From Epibacterium ulvae (lineage in GTDB: Bacteria; Pseudomonadota; Alphaproteobacteria; Rhodobacterales; Rhodobacteraceae): 48,795 nucleotides of DNA. The translations under genes were made by a program, and so were the position numbers. This document shows positions 40,773-48,795 of this stretch, in pieces (positions within the stretch are counted from its first letter, which is position 1; every line of letters starts with the position of its first letter). Under the pieces are notes generated by a model that searched no databases, was not told where the DNA came from, and saw nothing but the letters and a program-made list of their open reading frames with translations. The DNA is taken from contig NZ_FMWG01000018.1 in NCBI RefSeq assembly GCF_900102795.1, positions 1 to 48,795 on the forward strand, read 5' to 3'.

Positions 40773-41087
40773 ATGGACCAGCCAACATCAAGATATTGGA
40801 CTGTCAACTTCCAAGACAGCCCTGATATGTTGGCAATCCGGGCTGACAGGAGCCGCCGCGAAGCGCATATTGCTTATGTACGTGCCCATCCTGAATTGGA
40901 TATCGGCGGAGAGATGGCCATGTCTCCGATGCAGGATTTTGTTGGCGCAATCTGGTATGTCCATGCTGATAGTGAAGACGCTGTTGAACAACTGGTTGTG
41001 AAAGATCCGTTTTATGTCCGCTCCCTGCGTCAATACGAAATCAAAGCAGCTGATCTGCAATGTTCTGTCAGGGGCATGATCGCCTGA
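40773..41087 (+). CDS. YciI-like dimeric alpha/beta-barrel protein
   Basis: A 104-residue single-domain protein. The pattern fits the YCII family: an N-terminal strand YWTVNFQDSPDMLAIR, a helix with the conserved His in AHIAYVRAHP, a strand pair MAMSPMQDFVGAIWYVHADS, and the end DPFYVRSLRQYEIKAAD. YciI-like proteins resemble muconolactone isomerases, but no function is fixed. GAGG lies 6 bases before the ATG. It stands between dgt and argS on the same strand, 135 bases behind dgt and 84 before argS; no reason for this placement is evident. Confidence 0.82.
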   Translation: MDQPTSRYWTVNFQDSPDMLAIRADRSRREAHIAYVRAHPELDIGGEMAMSPMQDFVGAIWYVHADSEDAVEQLVVKDPFYVRSLRQYEIKAADLQCSVRGMIA

Positions 41088-41171
41088 TCAACGCGATAAG
41101 CTTGCACTGAAAGGTTGACCCTCGCGCAGGGCGTCGCTATCCGCTGGTCCTGAACCAAAGGGACGCCTGAC

Positions 41172-42917
41172 ATGAACCTCTTTACCGATATCCATACACT
41201 TGTTGTCGATAGCCTTGTTGCACTGGTTGCAGAAGGAATTTTGCCCGAAGGGCTCGATTTTGCAAATGTGGCGGTAGAACCTCCGCGAGATGCGGCGCAC
41301 GGGGACATGGCGACCAATGCGGCGATGGTTTTGGCCAAACCTGCTAAGATGAAACCACGCGATATTGCGACGGCACTGGCGGATAAACTTGCTGCGGACC
41401 CACGTGTAACGGGAGCGGAGGTCGCGGGGCCAGGTTTCTTAAACGTGCGGCTTGAAGCTTCTGTTTGGCAAGATGTTCTGGGCAAAGCACTAGCAGCTAG
41501 CAGTAATTTTGGCCGTTCCGATCTGGGAGCCGGTAAACGGGTGAATGTAGAATATGTCTCTGCAAACCCAACAGGCCCTTTACACGTAGGACACACCCGA
41601 GGCGCAGTTTTTGGTGATGCGCTATCCAGCCTGCTGGATTTTGTGGGCTACGATGTCACACGGGAGTACTATATCAACGATGGCGGCGCGCAGGTCGATG
41701 TGCTCGCTCGCTCTTGTTATCTGCGGTATTTGGAGGCGCATGGCCAATCGGTTGAATTTCCCGATGGAACCTATCCTGCAGACTACCTGAAGCCCGTCGG
41801 TGAGGCACTGAAAGAAAAATACGGCGATCAATATGTTGGTCAGCCTGAAGAGGCGTGGCTGGTCGAATTCCGAGTGTTTGCGACCGAGGCGATGATGGAT
41901 CTGATCCGTGAAGATCTTGCGCTGTTGAACATCGAGATGGATCATTTCTTCTCTGAGAAATCTCTTTATGGCACGGGTAAGATTGAAGACGCGCTAAAAC
42001 GTCTGGATGGCAAAGGTTTAATCTATCGCGGTGTACTCGAACCACCAAAGGGCAAAAAGCCCGATGATTGGGAGCCGCGTGAGCAGACGCTGTTTAAATC
42101 CACAGATCATGGCGACGATGTGGATCGTGCGGTGCAGAAGTCTGATGGCTCATGGACCTATTTTGCGCCAGACATTGCTTATCATAATGATAAGATTGAA
42201 CGTGGCTTCGACGGTCTGATCAACATCTTTGGCGCGGATCACGGCGGGTATGTAAAGCGGATGAAAGCAGCTGTCTCTGCGCTTTCTGATGGCAAAGTGC
42301 CATTGGATATCAAGCTTTGCCAGCTTGTAAAGTTGTTCAAAGACGGGGCAGAGTTCAAAATGTCCAAACGGGCAGGGACTTTTGTGACCCTTCGTGATGT
42401 GGTTGACGCTGTGGGCGCAGATGTGACCCGTTTTATGCTGCTGACACGTAAGAACGATCAGGGTTTTGATTTTGACCTTGATAAAGCGTTGGAGCAGTCA
42501 AAGGACAATCCCGTCTTTTATGTGCAATATGCGAATGCGCGTATTTGCTCGACATTACGTAAAGCGGCAGCACAGGGGATTGAGGCAACTGAGGGTGCGC
42601 TTGCCGCTGCGGATTTGAGTCTGCTGTCTCATGACGCCCAACTGACTGTTGCACGCAAGGTTGCTGAATGGCCGCGTTTGGTTGAAATCGCGGCGCGCAG
42701 CAATGAACCCCATCGTGTTGCGTTCTACCTTTATGATCTCGCATCAGAATTGCACGGTCTATATCACCTTGGCAAAACGGACGAGAGTTTACGTTTTGTT
42801 AACGAGAGCAGCCAATCGGCAACACATGCAAATTTGGCGCTCGCCAAGGCTGTTTCCGTTGTCATTTCAGCCGGTCTTGGTATTCTTGGCGTCAAACCAG
42901 CGGAAGAAATGCGGTAA
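41172..42917 (+). CDS. argS: arginyl-tRNA synthetase
   Basis: A class I aminoacyl-tRNA synthetase of 581 residues that charges tRNA-Arg. The HIGH-like motif is in [18 protein letters not shown] (about 128-146), preceded by the arginine-specific N-terminal Add-1 domain, and the KMSKS loop is KMSKR at 396-400 in [11 protein letters not shown]. The C-terminal DALR anticodon-binding domain ends [29 protein letters not shown]. ArgRS needs tRNA for activation, as known for the family. The RBS GGGACG is weak. The SPOR gene follows 108 bases later with no terminator between, so cotranscription is plausible. Confidence 0.97.
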   Translation: MNLFTDIHTLVVDSLVALVAEGILPEGLDFANVAVEPPRDAAHGDMATNAAMVLAKPAKMKPRDIATALADKLAADPRVTGAEVAGPGFLNVRLEASVWQDVLGKALAASSNFGRSDLGAGKRVNVEYVSANPTGPLHVGHTRGAVFGDALSSLLDFVGYDVTREYYINDGGAQVDVLARSCYLRYLEAHGQSVEFPDGTYPADYLKPVGEALKEKYGDQYVGQPEEAWLVEFRVFATEAMMDLIREDLALLNIEMDHFFSEKSLYGTGKIEDALKRLDGKGLIYRGVLEPPKGKKPDDWEPREQTLFKSTDHGDDVDRAVQKSDGSWTYFAPDIAYHNDKIERGFDGLINIFGADHGGYVKRMKAAVSALSDGKVPLDIKLCQLVKLFKDGAEFKMSKRAGTFVTLRDVVDAVGADVTRFMLLTRKNDQGFDFDLDKALEQSKDNPVFYVQYANARICSTLRKAAAQGIEATEGALAAADLSLLSHDAQLTVARKVAEWPRLVEIAARSNEPHRVAFYLYDLASELHGLYHLGKTDESLRFVNESSQSATHANLALAKAVSVVISAGLGILGVKPAEEMR

Positions 42918-43025
42918 GTCGGTAAGACTTTCCTAAGCATTCGTACTTAACGCTGGATTGAGGCAGAGTTAGTGGATCCCATGAGAAACCACGCTTCGGC
43001 GTGATCCTTGGGCGGTGAGGCGGAT

Positions 43026-44183
43026 ATGACGTTTTTTACGCAGGCGGGTAAAAACCCGACCTCTTCAGAAAGTGGTTTCCGGCAAGGGGATGCTGCAGCA
43101 GGGCTGCAATCTGGACAGACACAGGTCTACAGTGGCCCTGGTACTGAGACTTATGCGCAATCTGCGTATAGCAGTGATTTGCCTTATTCCGCATCACCAG
43201 ACGATTTTCAGCAAAGCCAAGGCTACCAACCTCCGGCTCCTGGGCGAGATTGGACAAAATCGCTAGGGATCGTTGGCGGAATCGCATCGCTCGCTCTTGT
43301 CGTTGGCCTTGGGGTATGGGGATATAAATTGATCGTTCGCGATGTGAGCGGCGTTCCGGTGGTGCGTGCCATTGAAGGCCCCATGCGAATTGCACCCGAG
43401 ACGCCGGGTGGACAACAAGCTAATAATCAGGGGTTGGCTGTGAATGCAGTCGCTGCCTTCGGTTCTGCAGAAGAGCCAGCAGATCGTCTGACACTTGCTC
43501 CAGAGGCGATTGAGCTGACTGAAGATGACAAGACATTTGCGGAATTGCGTCAGGTTGAAACGCTCGCCACGCCGCAAACGCTAGAGCTTGAGACAGCACA
43601 AGTACGCCAAGAACCCGAGGCCGTGCGTCTCACTGAAGGGTTCCGGAATGGTGATATTGATTCTTTGGTCGCTGAAATTGCACAGGAGAGCGGTGTTTTC
43701 GCCACTGAAACCCGTGTTGCTGCTCTTGTTCCTGCGCAGATCAACGATTCGCCTTTACGTGATATCGAACCTGTGATTGCAACCGTACCGCTAGATGCTC
43801 CAGGAGTTCGGGTATCATTGCGTCCGAATCTACGCCCAGCAGGTTTGTTGCGGAGTGCTAATGCTGTGCAGCCACAGCCCGTGTCTGCGATTGCGGCGAC
43901 CGCGCTTGATGTAGATCCTAATAGCCTACCGGTTGGAACACGGCTCGCGCAGATTGGCGCACATGCGAGTGAAGATATTGCGCACGCGGAATGGGTTCGG
44001 ATTTCTGGAAAGTTCCAAGACTATTTCGCGGGCAAACAGCGGGTGATTCAACGCACCGAAAAAGGTGGACGCCCTGTTTATCGTCTGCGTGTCATGGGGT
44101 TCGCAGACCTTTCAGATGCACGTCGGTTCTGTTCATTGTTAGTGAGCGGAAACGAAGCCTGTATCCCGGCCACTACACGGTGA
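43026..44183 (+). CDS. SPOR-domain membrane protein
   Basis: A 385-residue protein with one transmembrane helix at about 81-103 (IVGGIASLALVVGLGVWGY), a Gln/Pro/Ser-rich cytoplasmic N-terminus, and a long Ala/Glu-rich periplasmic linker. The C-terminal SPOR domain (about 305-383) reads LAQIGAHASEDIAHAEWVRI, RVIQRTEKGGRPVYRLRVMGF and DARRFCSLLVSGNEACIP. SPOR domains bind denuded peptidoglycan at the septum. The ATG at 43026 has GAGG close upstream; 43008 is an alternative. Its stop overlaps the start of nagZ, so the two are translationally coupled. Confidence 0.88.
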   Translation: MTFFTQAGKNPTSSESGFRQGDAAAGLQSGQTQVYSGPGTETYAQSAYSSDLPYSASPDDFQQSQGYQPPAPGRDWTKSLGIVGGIASLALVVGLGVWGYKLIVRDVSGVPVVRAIEGPMRIAPETPGGQQANNQGLAVNAVAAFGSAEEPADRLTLAPEAIELTEDDKTFAELRQVETLATPQTLELETAQVRQEPEAVRLTEGFRNGDIDSLVAEIAQESGVFATETRVAALVPAQINDSPLRDIEPVIATVPLDAPGVRVSLRPNLRPAGLLRSANAVQPQPVSAIAATALDVDPNSLPVGTRLAQIGAHASEDIAHAEWVRISGKFQDYFAGKQRVIQRTEKGGRPVYRLRVMGFADLSDARRFCSLLVSGNEACIPATTR

Positions 44184-45187
44184 TACAATATTCAGCCTGT
44201 ATTCTGGATGCAGAAGGGGGACGCCTGACTGCCGATGAAAAAGTGCTTTTTTCTGAAACCCGCCCGATGGGTTTCATCCTTTTTGCGCGAAACATTGAAA
44301 CGGCTGATCAGGTACAAGCGCTTTGTGATGAATTTCGCGAAGCCGCAGGCGAAGAATGCTTAATCACTATTGATCAAGAGGGGGGCCGCGTTCAGCGGCT
44401 GCGTGAACCTTTGGCACGCAACTGGCGCGCCCCTTTGGATCATGTATCCCAGGCGGGGCAAAACGCCACACGCGCAATGTATCTGCGCTATGCATTGATT
44501 GCAGATGAGCTGAGAAAGCTGGGTTTGAATAGCAATTGCGCACCTGTTGCGGATCTTGCAACATCACAAACACATCCATTTTTGAGGAATCGCTGTTATG
44601 CTGAGGACCTCAATTCCGTTGTTGAAATAGCGATGGCTGTGGCTCAAGCTCATCTCGATGGTGGTGTTTTGCCTGTGTTAAAGCATATCCCGGGGCATGG
44701 TCGCGCGACCATGGACAGCCACAAAGAGCTGCCACATGTTACGACCTCACGCGATGTTCTGGAGGAAACTGATTTTGAGGCCTTTCGAAGGCTCAAAAAC
44801 CTTCCGGTGGGGATGTCCGCGCATATTGTTTTTGAACAGATCGACAGTCTACCTGCAACGCTTTCCCCTAAAATGGTGCAAATGATCCGTGAGGAAATCG
44901 GTTTTGATGGGTTGCTCATGACCGATGACATCTCGATGAAAGCCCTCTCCGGTATGCCTGTTGATGTGGCAAAAGCTGCGTTGAAAGCAGGATGCGATGT
45001 AGCTTTGTATTGTAATGCAAGCTTTGAAGATCGGGTCGCTGTGGCACATGCAGTTGGGCCATTGTCTGATCAGGCTGAAACCCGCAGGGTTCGTGCGTTT
45101 GAGCGTCTTAAACCAGCAGTCTCACTTGACATTCCAGCCATAGAAGACGAACTATCCGCTCTCATGAGCGGACACGTATATGGCTGA
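44180..45187 (+). CDS. nagZ: beta-N-acetylhexosaminidase
   Basis: A cytoplasmic GH3 enzyme of 335 residues that removes GlcNAc from anhydro-muropeptides during wall recycling. Visible motifs are GFILFARNI, LITIDQEGGRVQRL, the catalytic loop KHIPGHGRATMDSHKELP with the general acid/base His, and LLMTDDISMKAL with the nucleophile Asp. I start at GTG 44180, which overlaps the SPOR stop codon as GTGA and gives VIQYSACILDAEGG, the family N-terminus; longer readings run through the SPOR gene. Its last 8 bases overlap the start of scpA. Confidence 0.93.
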   Translation: MIQYSACILDAEGGRLTADEKVLFSETRPMGFILFARNIETADQVQALCDEFREAAGEECLITIDQEGGRVQRLREPLARNWRAPLDHVSQAGQNATRAMYLRYALIADELRKLGLNSNCAPVADLATSQTHPFLRNRCYAEDLNSVVEIAMAVAQAHLDGGVLPVLKHIPGHGRATMDSHKELPHVTTSRDVLEETDFEAFRRLKNLPVGMSAHIVFEQIDSLPATLSPKMVQMIREEIGFDGLLMTDDISMKALSGMPVDVAKAALKAGCDVALYCNASFEDRVAVAHAVGPLSDQAETRRVRAFERLKPAVSLDIPAIEDELSALMSGHVYG

Positions 45188-45974
45188 AATATCGCTTTTT
45201 CCAACTGAAGATCAGTCGGTCGAAGACCGTTTGGCGGCTGAGGCATTGATTGTAGATGTCGACGGGTTTGAAGGCCCGCTCGATGTGCTCTTGATGCTAT
45301 CGCGCACCCAAAAGGTGGATCTACGCAAGATTTCTGTTTTACAGCTTGCGCGTCAATATTTGACTTTTGTTGAACGTGCCAAAGAGCTGCGCATTGAGCT
45401 TGCGGCGGATTACCTTGTAATGGCGGCATGGCTTGCGTTTTTGAAATCACGGCTCTTGTTGCCGCCGGACCCCACAGAAGAGGGGCCTTCGGGGGAAGAG
45501 CTGGCAGCTCACTTGGCCTTCCAACTGGAACGCTTGCAGGCGATGCGGGATGCGGCTGCGCGCCTGCTGGCGCGTGATCAGCTGGGGCGGGACTTTTTCG
45601 CCCGTGGTTACACTGAAACTGTAACGCGTGTTCGGTCTGTAAATTACTCTGCGAACCTTTTGGACCTGATGCAGGCCTATGCGCGTATCCGCACAAAAGA
45701 AGAATTTCGCCCTTTTGTGATGGATCGCGAGTCGATTTTCACGATGGAGGAAGCGCTTGAGCGAATGCGCGGTTTGCTTGGCTTTGCAGGCAGTTGGACG
45801 GATATGATGAATTATCTGCCGATTGAATGGCAAGGAGAAGCAGAAAAACGCCGGTCAGCTACGGCAGCAACTTTTGCGGCGGCCCTCCAGCTTGCCAAAG
45901 AAGGCAAGCTGGAACTTCGTCAGAACGAAACTTTCGCGCCCATTCAAATGCGCAGTCGCAGTGAGGAAGAATGA
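45180..45974 (+). CDS. scpA: segregation and condensation protein A
   Basis: The kleisin subunit of the SMC-ScpAB condensin, 264 residues, which links the two SMC heads to organise the chromosome. The N-terminal kleisin motif is clear in GFEGPLDVLLMLSRTQKVDL, followed by YLVMAAWLAFLKSRLLLP; the C-terminal winged helix is near 200-240. The ATG at 45180 overlaps the nagZ end by 8 bases, and scpB starts at the end of scpA, so nagZ-scpA-scpB is one translationally coupled unit. The smc gene is not in this window. Confidence 0.95.
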   Translation: MAEISLFPTEDQSVEDRLAAEALIVDVDGFEGPLDVLLMLSRTQKVDLRKISVLQLARQYLTFVERAKELRIELAADYLVMAAWLAFLKSRLLLPPDPTEEGPSGEELAAHLAFQLERLQAMRDAAARLLARDQLGRDFFARGYTETVTRVRSVNYSANLLDLMQAYARIRTKEEFRPFVMDRESIFTMEEALERMRGLLGFAGSWTDMMNYLPIEWQGEAEKRRSATAATFAAALQLAKEGKLELRQNETFAPIQMRSRSEEE

Positions 45975-46654
45975 TGGAGCCTGAGATTGAGCAAGACCGT
46001 GCCAATGACGCTCTAGAGGCAGAGACCCTATTTGATGCGCCCACTATGGCTGAACAGGAGAGAATGGTCGAAGCTGTCCTGTTTGCCAGCAAAGAACCTG
46101 TAACTATTCGCGAACTGATGTCACGTCTGCCCAAAGGATGCGATGCGTTGCAAGCTGTTGAGCAACTGCGGAATCGCTATGAGGGTCGTGGTGTACGAGT
46201 TGTGCAGGTTGGACCGGCCTATGCTATTCGGACAGCACCGGATCTGGCGCATATCATGCAAAAAGAGACAGTGGAAAACCGCAAACTGTCTCGGGCCGCG
46301 ATCGAAACATTGGCGATTGTAGCCTATCATCAGCCTGTGACACGGGCCGAGATTGAAGAAATTCGTGGTGTCTCTGTGTCGCGTGGGACGATTGATCAAT
46401 TGTTAGAACTGGACTGGATTCGATTGGGTCGTCGTAAGATGACACCGGGTCGTCCGGTTACGTTTGTTGTTACACCGACTTTCCTTGATCAATTTGGTTT
46501 GGAAAGTGCCAGAGATTTACCGGGATTGAAAGAGTTGAGAGGCGCAGGCTTACTGGAAAATCGCCCGCCTTCTGGTCTGTTTGGTGGGGATGAGACGGCA
46601 GAAGAACAAGCGGAGCTTTTTGAAGACGCAGATCCTGCACAGACGTCTGGTTAA
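45971..46654 (+). CDS. scpB: segregation and condensation protein B
   Basis: The dimeric winged-helix partner of ScpA, 227 residues. After an acidic N-terminus the family core reads MVEAVLFASKEPVTIRELM, then RAAIETLAIVAYHQPVTRAEI and EIRGVSVSRGTIDQLLELDW, ending with RPVTFVVTPTFLDQFGL; the last 40 residues are acidic and probably flexible. GAGGAAGA precedes two adjacent ATG codons at 45971 and 45974; the first overlaps the scpA stop as ATGA and the second gives better RBS spacing. It works with ScpA and SMC. Confidence 0.95.
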   Translation: MMEPEIEQDRANDALEAETLFDAPTMAEQERMVEAVLFASKEPVTIRELMSRLPKGCDALQAVEQLRNRYEGRGVRVVQVGPAYAIRTAPDLAHIMQKETVENRKLSRAAIETLAIVAYHQPVTRAEIEEIRGVSVSRGTIDQLLELDWIRLGRRKMTPGRPVTFVVTPTFLDQFGLESARDLPGLKELRGAGLLENRPPSGLFGGDETAEEQAELFEDADPAQTSG

Positions 46655-46731
46655 CAACAAAAGTGCAACGCGCCCTAAGACTGCCTCACTTCAATGCTAT
46701 GATATGTGGCGGAACTTGAGAGGGCTGTGGC

Positions 46732-46917
46732 ATGAACGCAAACTGGCTTATCAATATGATACTGCGCCGACTGGTTGGTCGTGCAGTCAATGCAGGTATT
46801 AATGCGGGTTTCAGAGCCCTGCGACAGAAAAAACGATCTCACCCTGATTTAGACGATATTGAGCGTGCCCGCTTAAGGGCATCACGTCGGGCGCGGCGCA
46901 CAAAGAGAGATTCGTAA
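46732..46917 (+). CDS. small basic protein downstream of scpB
   Basis: A 61-residue protein I do not recognise by name. The N-terminal part, NWLINMILRRLVGRAVNAGI, is an amphipathic helix that could lie on the membrane; the C-terminal part is very basic (RARLRASRRARRTKR) after an acidic patch (DLDDIERA). It lies 77 bases behind scpB on the same strand. Small basic proteins at this position seem recurrent in related genomes from memory, but that is not verified. No RNA-binding motif can be named. The coding call rests on the plausible ATG, clean composition and position. Confidence 0.65.
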   Translation: MNANWLINMILRRLVGRAVNAGINAGFRALRQKKRSHPDLDDIERARLRASRRARRTKRDS

Positions 46918-46967
46918 GATTTCAAGCAAGCTATAACACGTTAAGCTTAGGCAGGCTGCGCCCACAT

Positions 46968-48059
46968 TCAGCTGGGTGTTTTGAAATGCTTCGACAATTT
47001 CAACCCTTGCCCCTGATAGTTTGAGGCGATGCCCGCGCCATAAAGCTGCTGCGGGATTTCAGCCATCTTCTCATAAACGAGGCGGCCAACGATTTGCCCG
47101 TGTTCCAGCACAAAGGGAGCTTCATGACAGCGCACTTCCAACACCCCGCGTGATCCAGCCCCTCCGGCTTCGGTATTGCCAAACCCTGGATCAAAGAAAC
47201 CTGCATAATGGACCCGGAACTCTCCGACCATTGCCAGATAGGGGGCCATTTCCGCAGCATATGCGGGAGGGATGTGAACGGCCTCTCGACTGACGAGGAT
47301 ATAAAATGCGCCGGGGTCCAGAATAATACGGCCAGAGCGGCTGCGCACCTCTTCCCAGAAGTCACGTGGATCATAGGCCCCGATACGATCTAGGTCGATC
47401 ACACCTGTATGAGGTTTGGCGCGATACCCTACAAGGTCTGTGCCGGGAAGTTGCAGGTCGACCGAAAAGCCCAATCCGTCTTCGATAACAGCAGGACCAT
47501 CGACAAGCGCTGTATCGCTGTGGAGCTGACGTAACGCTGTGTCATCCAGAACCGCCTGCCCAGTGCGAAACCTGATTTGATTCAGCCGCATTCCTGGGCG
47601 CACGAGTACGGAGAAAGAGCGTGGGCAAATTTCTGCATAAAGAGGTCCATTGTATCCAGCTTTGATGCGGTCAAATTCTTCGCCACCATCGGTAATCGTC
47701 CGTGTAAGCAAATCAAGTCGACCGGTTGAGCTTTTTGCGTTTGCGACGGCAGAGATCGTTTCCGGCAAGTTGAGCGTCTCCATTAAGGGGACGACATAGA
47801 CACAGCCTTTCTCAAGCACTGCCCCTGCGCTTAGGTCTATGCGGTGCATTTCAAATTCGTCTAATCGTTCCGCCACTGTGCGTTGCTGGCCTGCTAGAAA
47901 AGAAGCACGGACGCGGTAGGCGACATGACCAAGGCGCAGATCAAGGCTTGCTGGTTGTATCTGCCCATCCACTGGCGCCATGGCACTTTTAATGATGCCG
48001 GATTTCAGCATATTTTCAATGCTTTGGCTTGGTAACACGCCAGTCGTTAAATCCTGCAT
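46968..48059 (-). CDS. dcd: 2'-deoxycytidine 5'-triphosphate deaminase (long, two-domain form)
   Basis: A 363-residue dCTP deaminase that makes dUTP for thymidylate synthesis. Unlike the roughly 190-residue E. coli Dcd, it is about twice as long, with two dUTPase-like beta folds: the first has IQPASLDLRLG and NAKSSTGRLDLLTR, the second has LDPGAFYILVSREAVHIPP and the C-terminal GHGQI-like block LEHGQIVGRLVYEKMA. This long type is typical of alphaproteobacteria. The start ATG 48059 has AAGGA 7 bases upstream; a reading to 48308 would include a tRNA gene. It lies convergent with the scpB-side genes and downstream of tRNA-Pro on the same strand. Confidence 0.93.
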   Translation of the reverse strand: MQDLTTGVLPSQSIENMLKSGIIKSAMAPVDGQIQPASLDLRLGHVAYRVRASFLAGQQRTVAERLDEFEMHRIDLSAGAVLEKGCVYVVPLMETLNLPETISAVANAKSSTGRLDLLTRTITDGGEEFDRIKAGYNGPLYAEICPRSFSVLVRPGMRLNQIRFRTGQAVLDDTALRQLHSDTALVDGPAVIEDGLGFSVDLQLPGTDLVGYRAKPHTGVIDLDRIGAYDPRDFWEEVRSRSGRIILDPGAFYILVSREAVHIPPAYAAEMAPYLAMVGEFRVHYAGFFDPGFGNTEAGGAGSRGVLEVRCHEAPFVLEHGQIVGRLVYEKMAEIPQQLYGAGIASNYQGQGLKLSKHFKTPS

Positions 48060-48150
48060 CTCATCGTCCTTGCGCTCGGTCATATTGTCGGGCTGATACA
48101 TCTTTATGTGGTAAAACCCAGACTTAAGGTGTTCAGATATCAGATACACA

Positions 48151-48182
48151 AAACGCCCAGGTGATACCACCCAGGCGTTTTT
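48151..48182. terminator. terminator between tRNA-Pro and dcd
   Basis: AAACGCC and GGCGTTT, with an inner GGTG/CACC stem and a small CA/CA internal loop, form a hairpin with A and T runs on opposite sides. Lying just downstream of tRNA-Pro on the minus strand, it should end that transcript before dcd. It can work in both directions. Confidence 0.75.
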
Positions 48183-48193
48183 GCGGGGTTTAA

Positions 48194-48270
48194 TGGTCGG
48201 GCTAGCAGGACTCGAACCTGCGACCTTCCGTCCCCCAGACGGACGCGCTACCAGGCTGCGCCATAGCCCG
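48194..48270 (-). tRNA. tRNA-Pro (anticodon GGG)
   Basis: The minus strand gives a complete cloverleaf: acceptor CGGGCTA pairing with TAGCCCG, anticodon stem TCCGT/ACGGA around CTGGGGG, a T arm with GTTCGAGTC, discriminator A and an encoded CCA. The anticodon is GGG, so it reads CCC and CCU proline codons. It stands between two terminators and is its own unit. Confidence 0.96.
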
Positions 48271-48312
48271 TTGAAGATGCCTTCTAACCGTTTTCTCGGT
48301 GGGCACAAGGGA

Positions 48313-48339
48313 AAAGTGACATTTCCACAATGTCACTTT
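48313..48339 (-). terminator. terminator of the right-end partial gene
   Basis: AAAGTGACATT (48313-48323) and AATGTCACTTT (48329-48339) pair perfectly over 11 bp with a 5-base loop. On the minus strand it ends in TTTTCCC, 9 bases after the stop codon of the partial gene. Confidence 0.8.
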
Positions 48340-48348
48340 AAATTATTC

Positions 48349-48795
48349 TTAGCGCGCAAGGATTTGGCGCAATTCCGTTAGGCTGTTTTGTACAGCTGTC
48401 TGATGTTGTGAGGGAATTTGTTTGATTTGCGCGAGACGTGGTAAAATGCCCTGCGGAAGATTAGCAGTAGTGTTTGCATCAAAATCTTCGATCTCAACAA
48501 CGAGAGGGCGTGGTGGCGTTGACGGTGCCACGCTGACTTCCATGTCAGAGGGGAGTGTTGAGGAGGCGTTTGCGTGCGCAGCTGCCGAGGGAATGGTATC
48601 TTCTGTTGGGGCTTCAAACGCGTGTGGAAGTGCTGCCTGATTTGCAGAATCTTCGACAAGGGGTGCGGTTTCTTCTTGTATAGAGGGGAGAACTGAAACA
48701 GCCTCAGTCGCCTCAGTCGCCTCAGTCGCCTCAGTCGCCTCAGTCGCCTCAGTCGCCTCAGTCGCCTCAGTCGCCTCAGTCGCCTCAGTCGCCTC
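48349..48795 (-). CDS. C-terminal part of an unknown protein with (Glu-Ala-Thr)n repeats
   Basis: The frame is open from the stop at 48349 to the right edge, 148 residues, with the start outside the window. It begins with a run of Glu-Ala-Thr triplets encoded by the 9-bp tandem repeat, continues with a low-complexity Ala/Pro/Ser/Glu region, and ends with a short ordered-looking block, VVEIEDFDA and a last helix TAVQNSLTELRQILAR. I do not recognise it. The charged repeat followed by a helical end is what one sees in linker or cell-surface-related proteins, but no signal or anchor can be seen because the N-terminus is missing. An ATG at 48543 exists, but the frame clearly continues upstream of it. 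Confidence 0.7.
   Translation of the reverse strand, partial: EATEATEATEATEATEATEATEATEATEATEAVSVLPSIQEETAPLVEDSANQAALPHAFEAPTEDTIPSAAAHANASSTLPSDMEVSVAPSTPPRPLVVEIEDFDANTTANLPQGILPRLAQIKQIPSQHQTAVQNSLTELRQILAR
48701..48795 (-). repeat. perfect 9-bp tandem repeat, at least 10.5 copies
   Basis: GCCTCAGTC on the plus strand is repeated ten full times plus five bases with no mismatch and runs off the window. In the minus-strand reading frame it encodes Glu-Ala-Thr per unit. The lack of any sequence divergence between copies indicates recent expansion or contraction by slippage. Confidence 0.97.

Noticed and set aside
42985-43005. short CACGC-TTCG-GCGTG hairpin before the SPOR gene
   Set aside because: Only five base pairs and no T-run; too small to claim a function although the TTCG loop is stable.
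43991-44179. N-terminal extension of nagZ into the SPOR gene
   Set aside because: The extra 63 residues overlap the SPOR domain in another frame and lie before the family N-terminus; the GTG at 44180 fits better.
45070-45696. 208-residue open frame antisense to the nagZ/scpA junction
   Set aside because: Both sense genes are well supported; the antisense product is Pro/Gln/Ala-rich without recognisable domains.
48060-48308. N-terminal extension of dcd
   Set aside because: It would read through tRNA-Pro and a terminator hairpin; ATG 48059 has a good RBS.
48701-48795. possible CRISPR array
   Set aside because: The unit is only 9 bp, copies are contiguous without spacers, and it is in frame in a coding sequence.

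Overview
This window is chromosomal DNA of an alphaproteobacterium, most likely a member of the Rhodobacteraceae (Roseobacter group) of moderate GC. The basis is family-level protein resemblance: a C4-type 5-aminolevulinate synthase that lines up with Rhodobacter HemA down to the position of its PLP lysine, a DksA that has lost most zinc cysteines, a 363-residue alphaproteobacterial dCTP deaminase, a Bpt-type leucyltransferase, a Tat-exported TRAP binding protein and an RF2 gene without the enteric frameshift. I see no insertion sequence, prophage, integrase or CRISPR array. Coding density is high and only one gap exceeds 300 bases (1680-2041).

Layout. 1-9.2 kb: tRNA-Asp, an M20 dipeptidase, hemA behind an Fnr-type box, a RodZ-like protein, ispG, then a DsbA-like thiol oxidoreductase translationally coupled to an M48/TPR protease, and a divergent aminotransferase. 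9.3-14.4 kb: envelope genes (AMIN/Amidase_3 amidase, class A PBP1A) and prfB. 14.4-15.9 kb: an XRE regulator divergent from a small cold-shock-fold-like protein, with nested palindromes between them. 15.9-18.5 kb: the ilvBN acetolactate synthase operon (minus strand) behind a leader peptide with a Leu-Val-Val-Val-Val run and an attenuator. 18.6-26.1 kb: a VOC protein, a NarL-type two-component pair and a divergent TRAP transporter with unusually large membrane subunits. 26.1-33.1 kb: bpt, RDD and DUF2852-like membrane proteins, glnE with a coupled small protein, an RlmI-like methyltransferase and a PIN protein. 33.1-36.9 kb: an M48 protease and a MoxR ATPase / membrane microprotein / VWA (CoxE) set, then dksA. 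36.9-48.1 kb: flavin monooxygenase, exonuclease III, an A-type Fe-S carrier, then a plus-strand run dgt - YciI-like - argS - SPOR - nagZ - scpA - scpB - small protein, and dcd on the opposite strand. The right end holds tRNA-Pro(GGG) and the C-terminal part of a minus-strand gene that runs off the window through a perfect 9-bp tandem repeat.

How genes work together: dgt-argS-SPOR-nagZ-scpA-scpB links nucleotide control, translation, wall recycling and chromosome condensation in one direction, with overlapping genes from SPOR to scpB. The minus-strand MoxR/VWA genes form a chaperone pair with a membrane microprotein between them. The two-component pair probably senses a small carboxylate and controls the TRAP operon across a shared control region with a clear dyad. 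The least explained parts are the XRE/cold-shock-like module with its stacked operators, the (Glu-Ala-Thr)n protein at the right end, and the hairpin cluster near 33.9 kb. All homology calls come from reading motifs by eye; no search was run.
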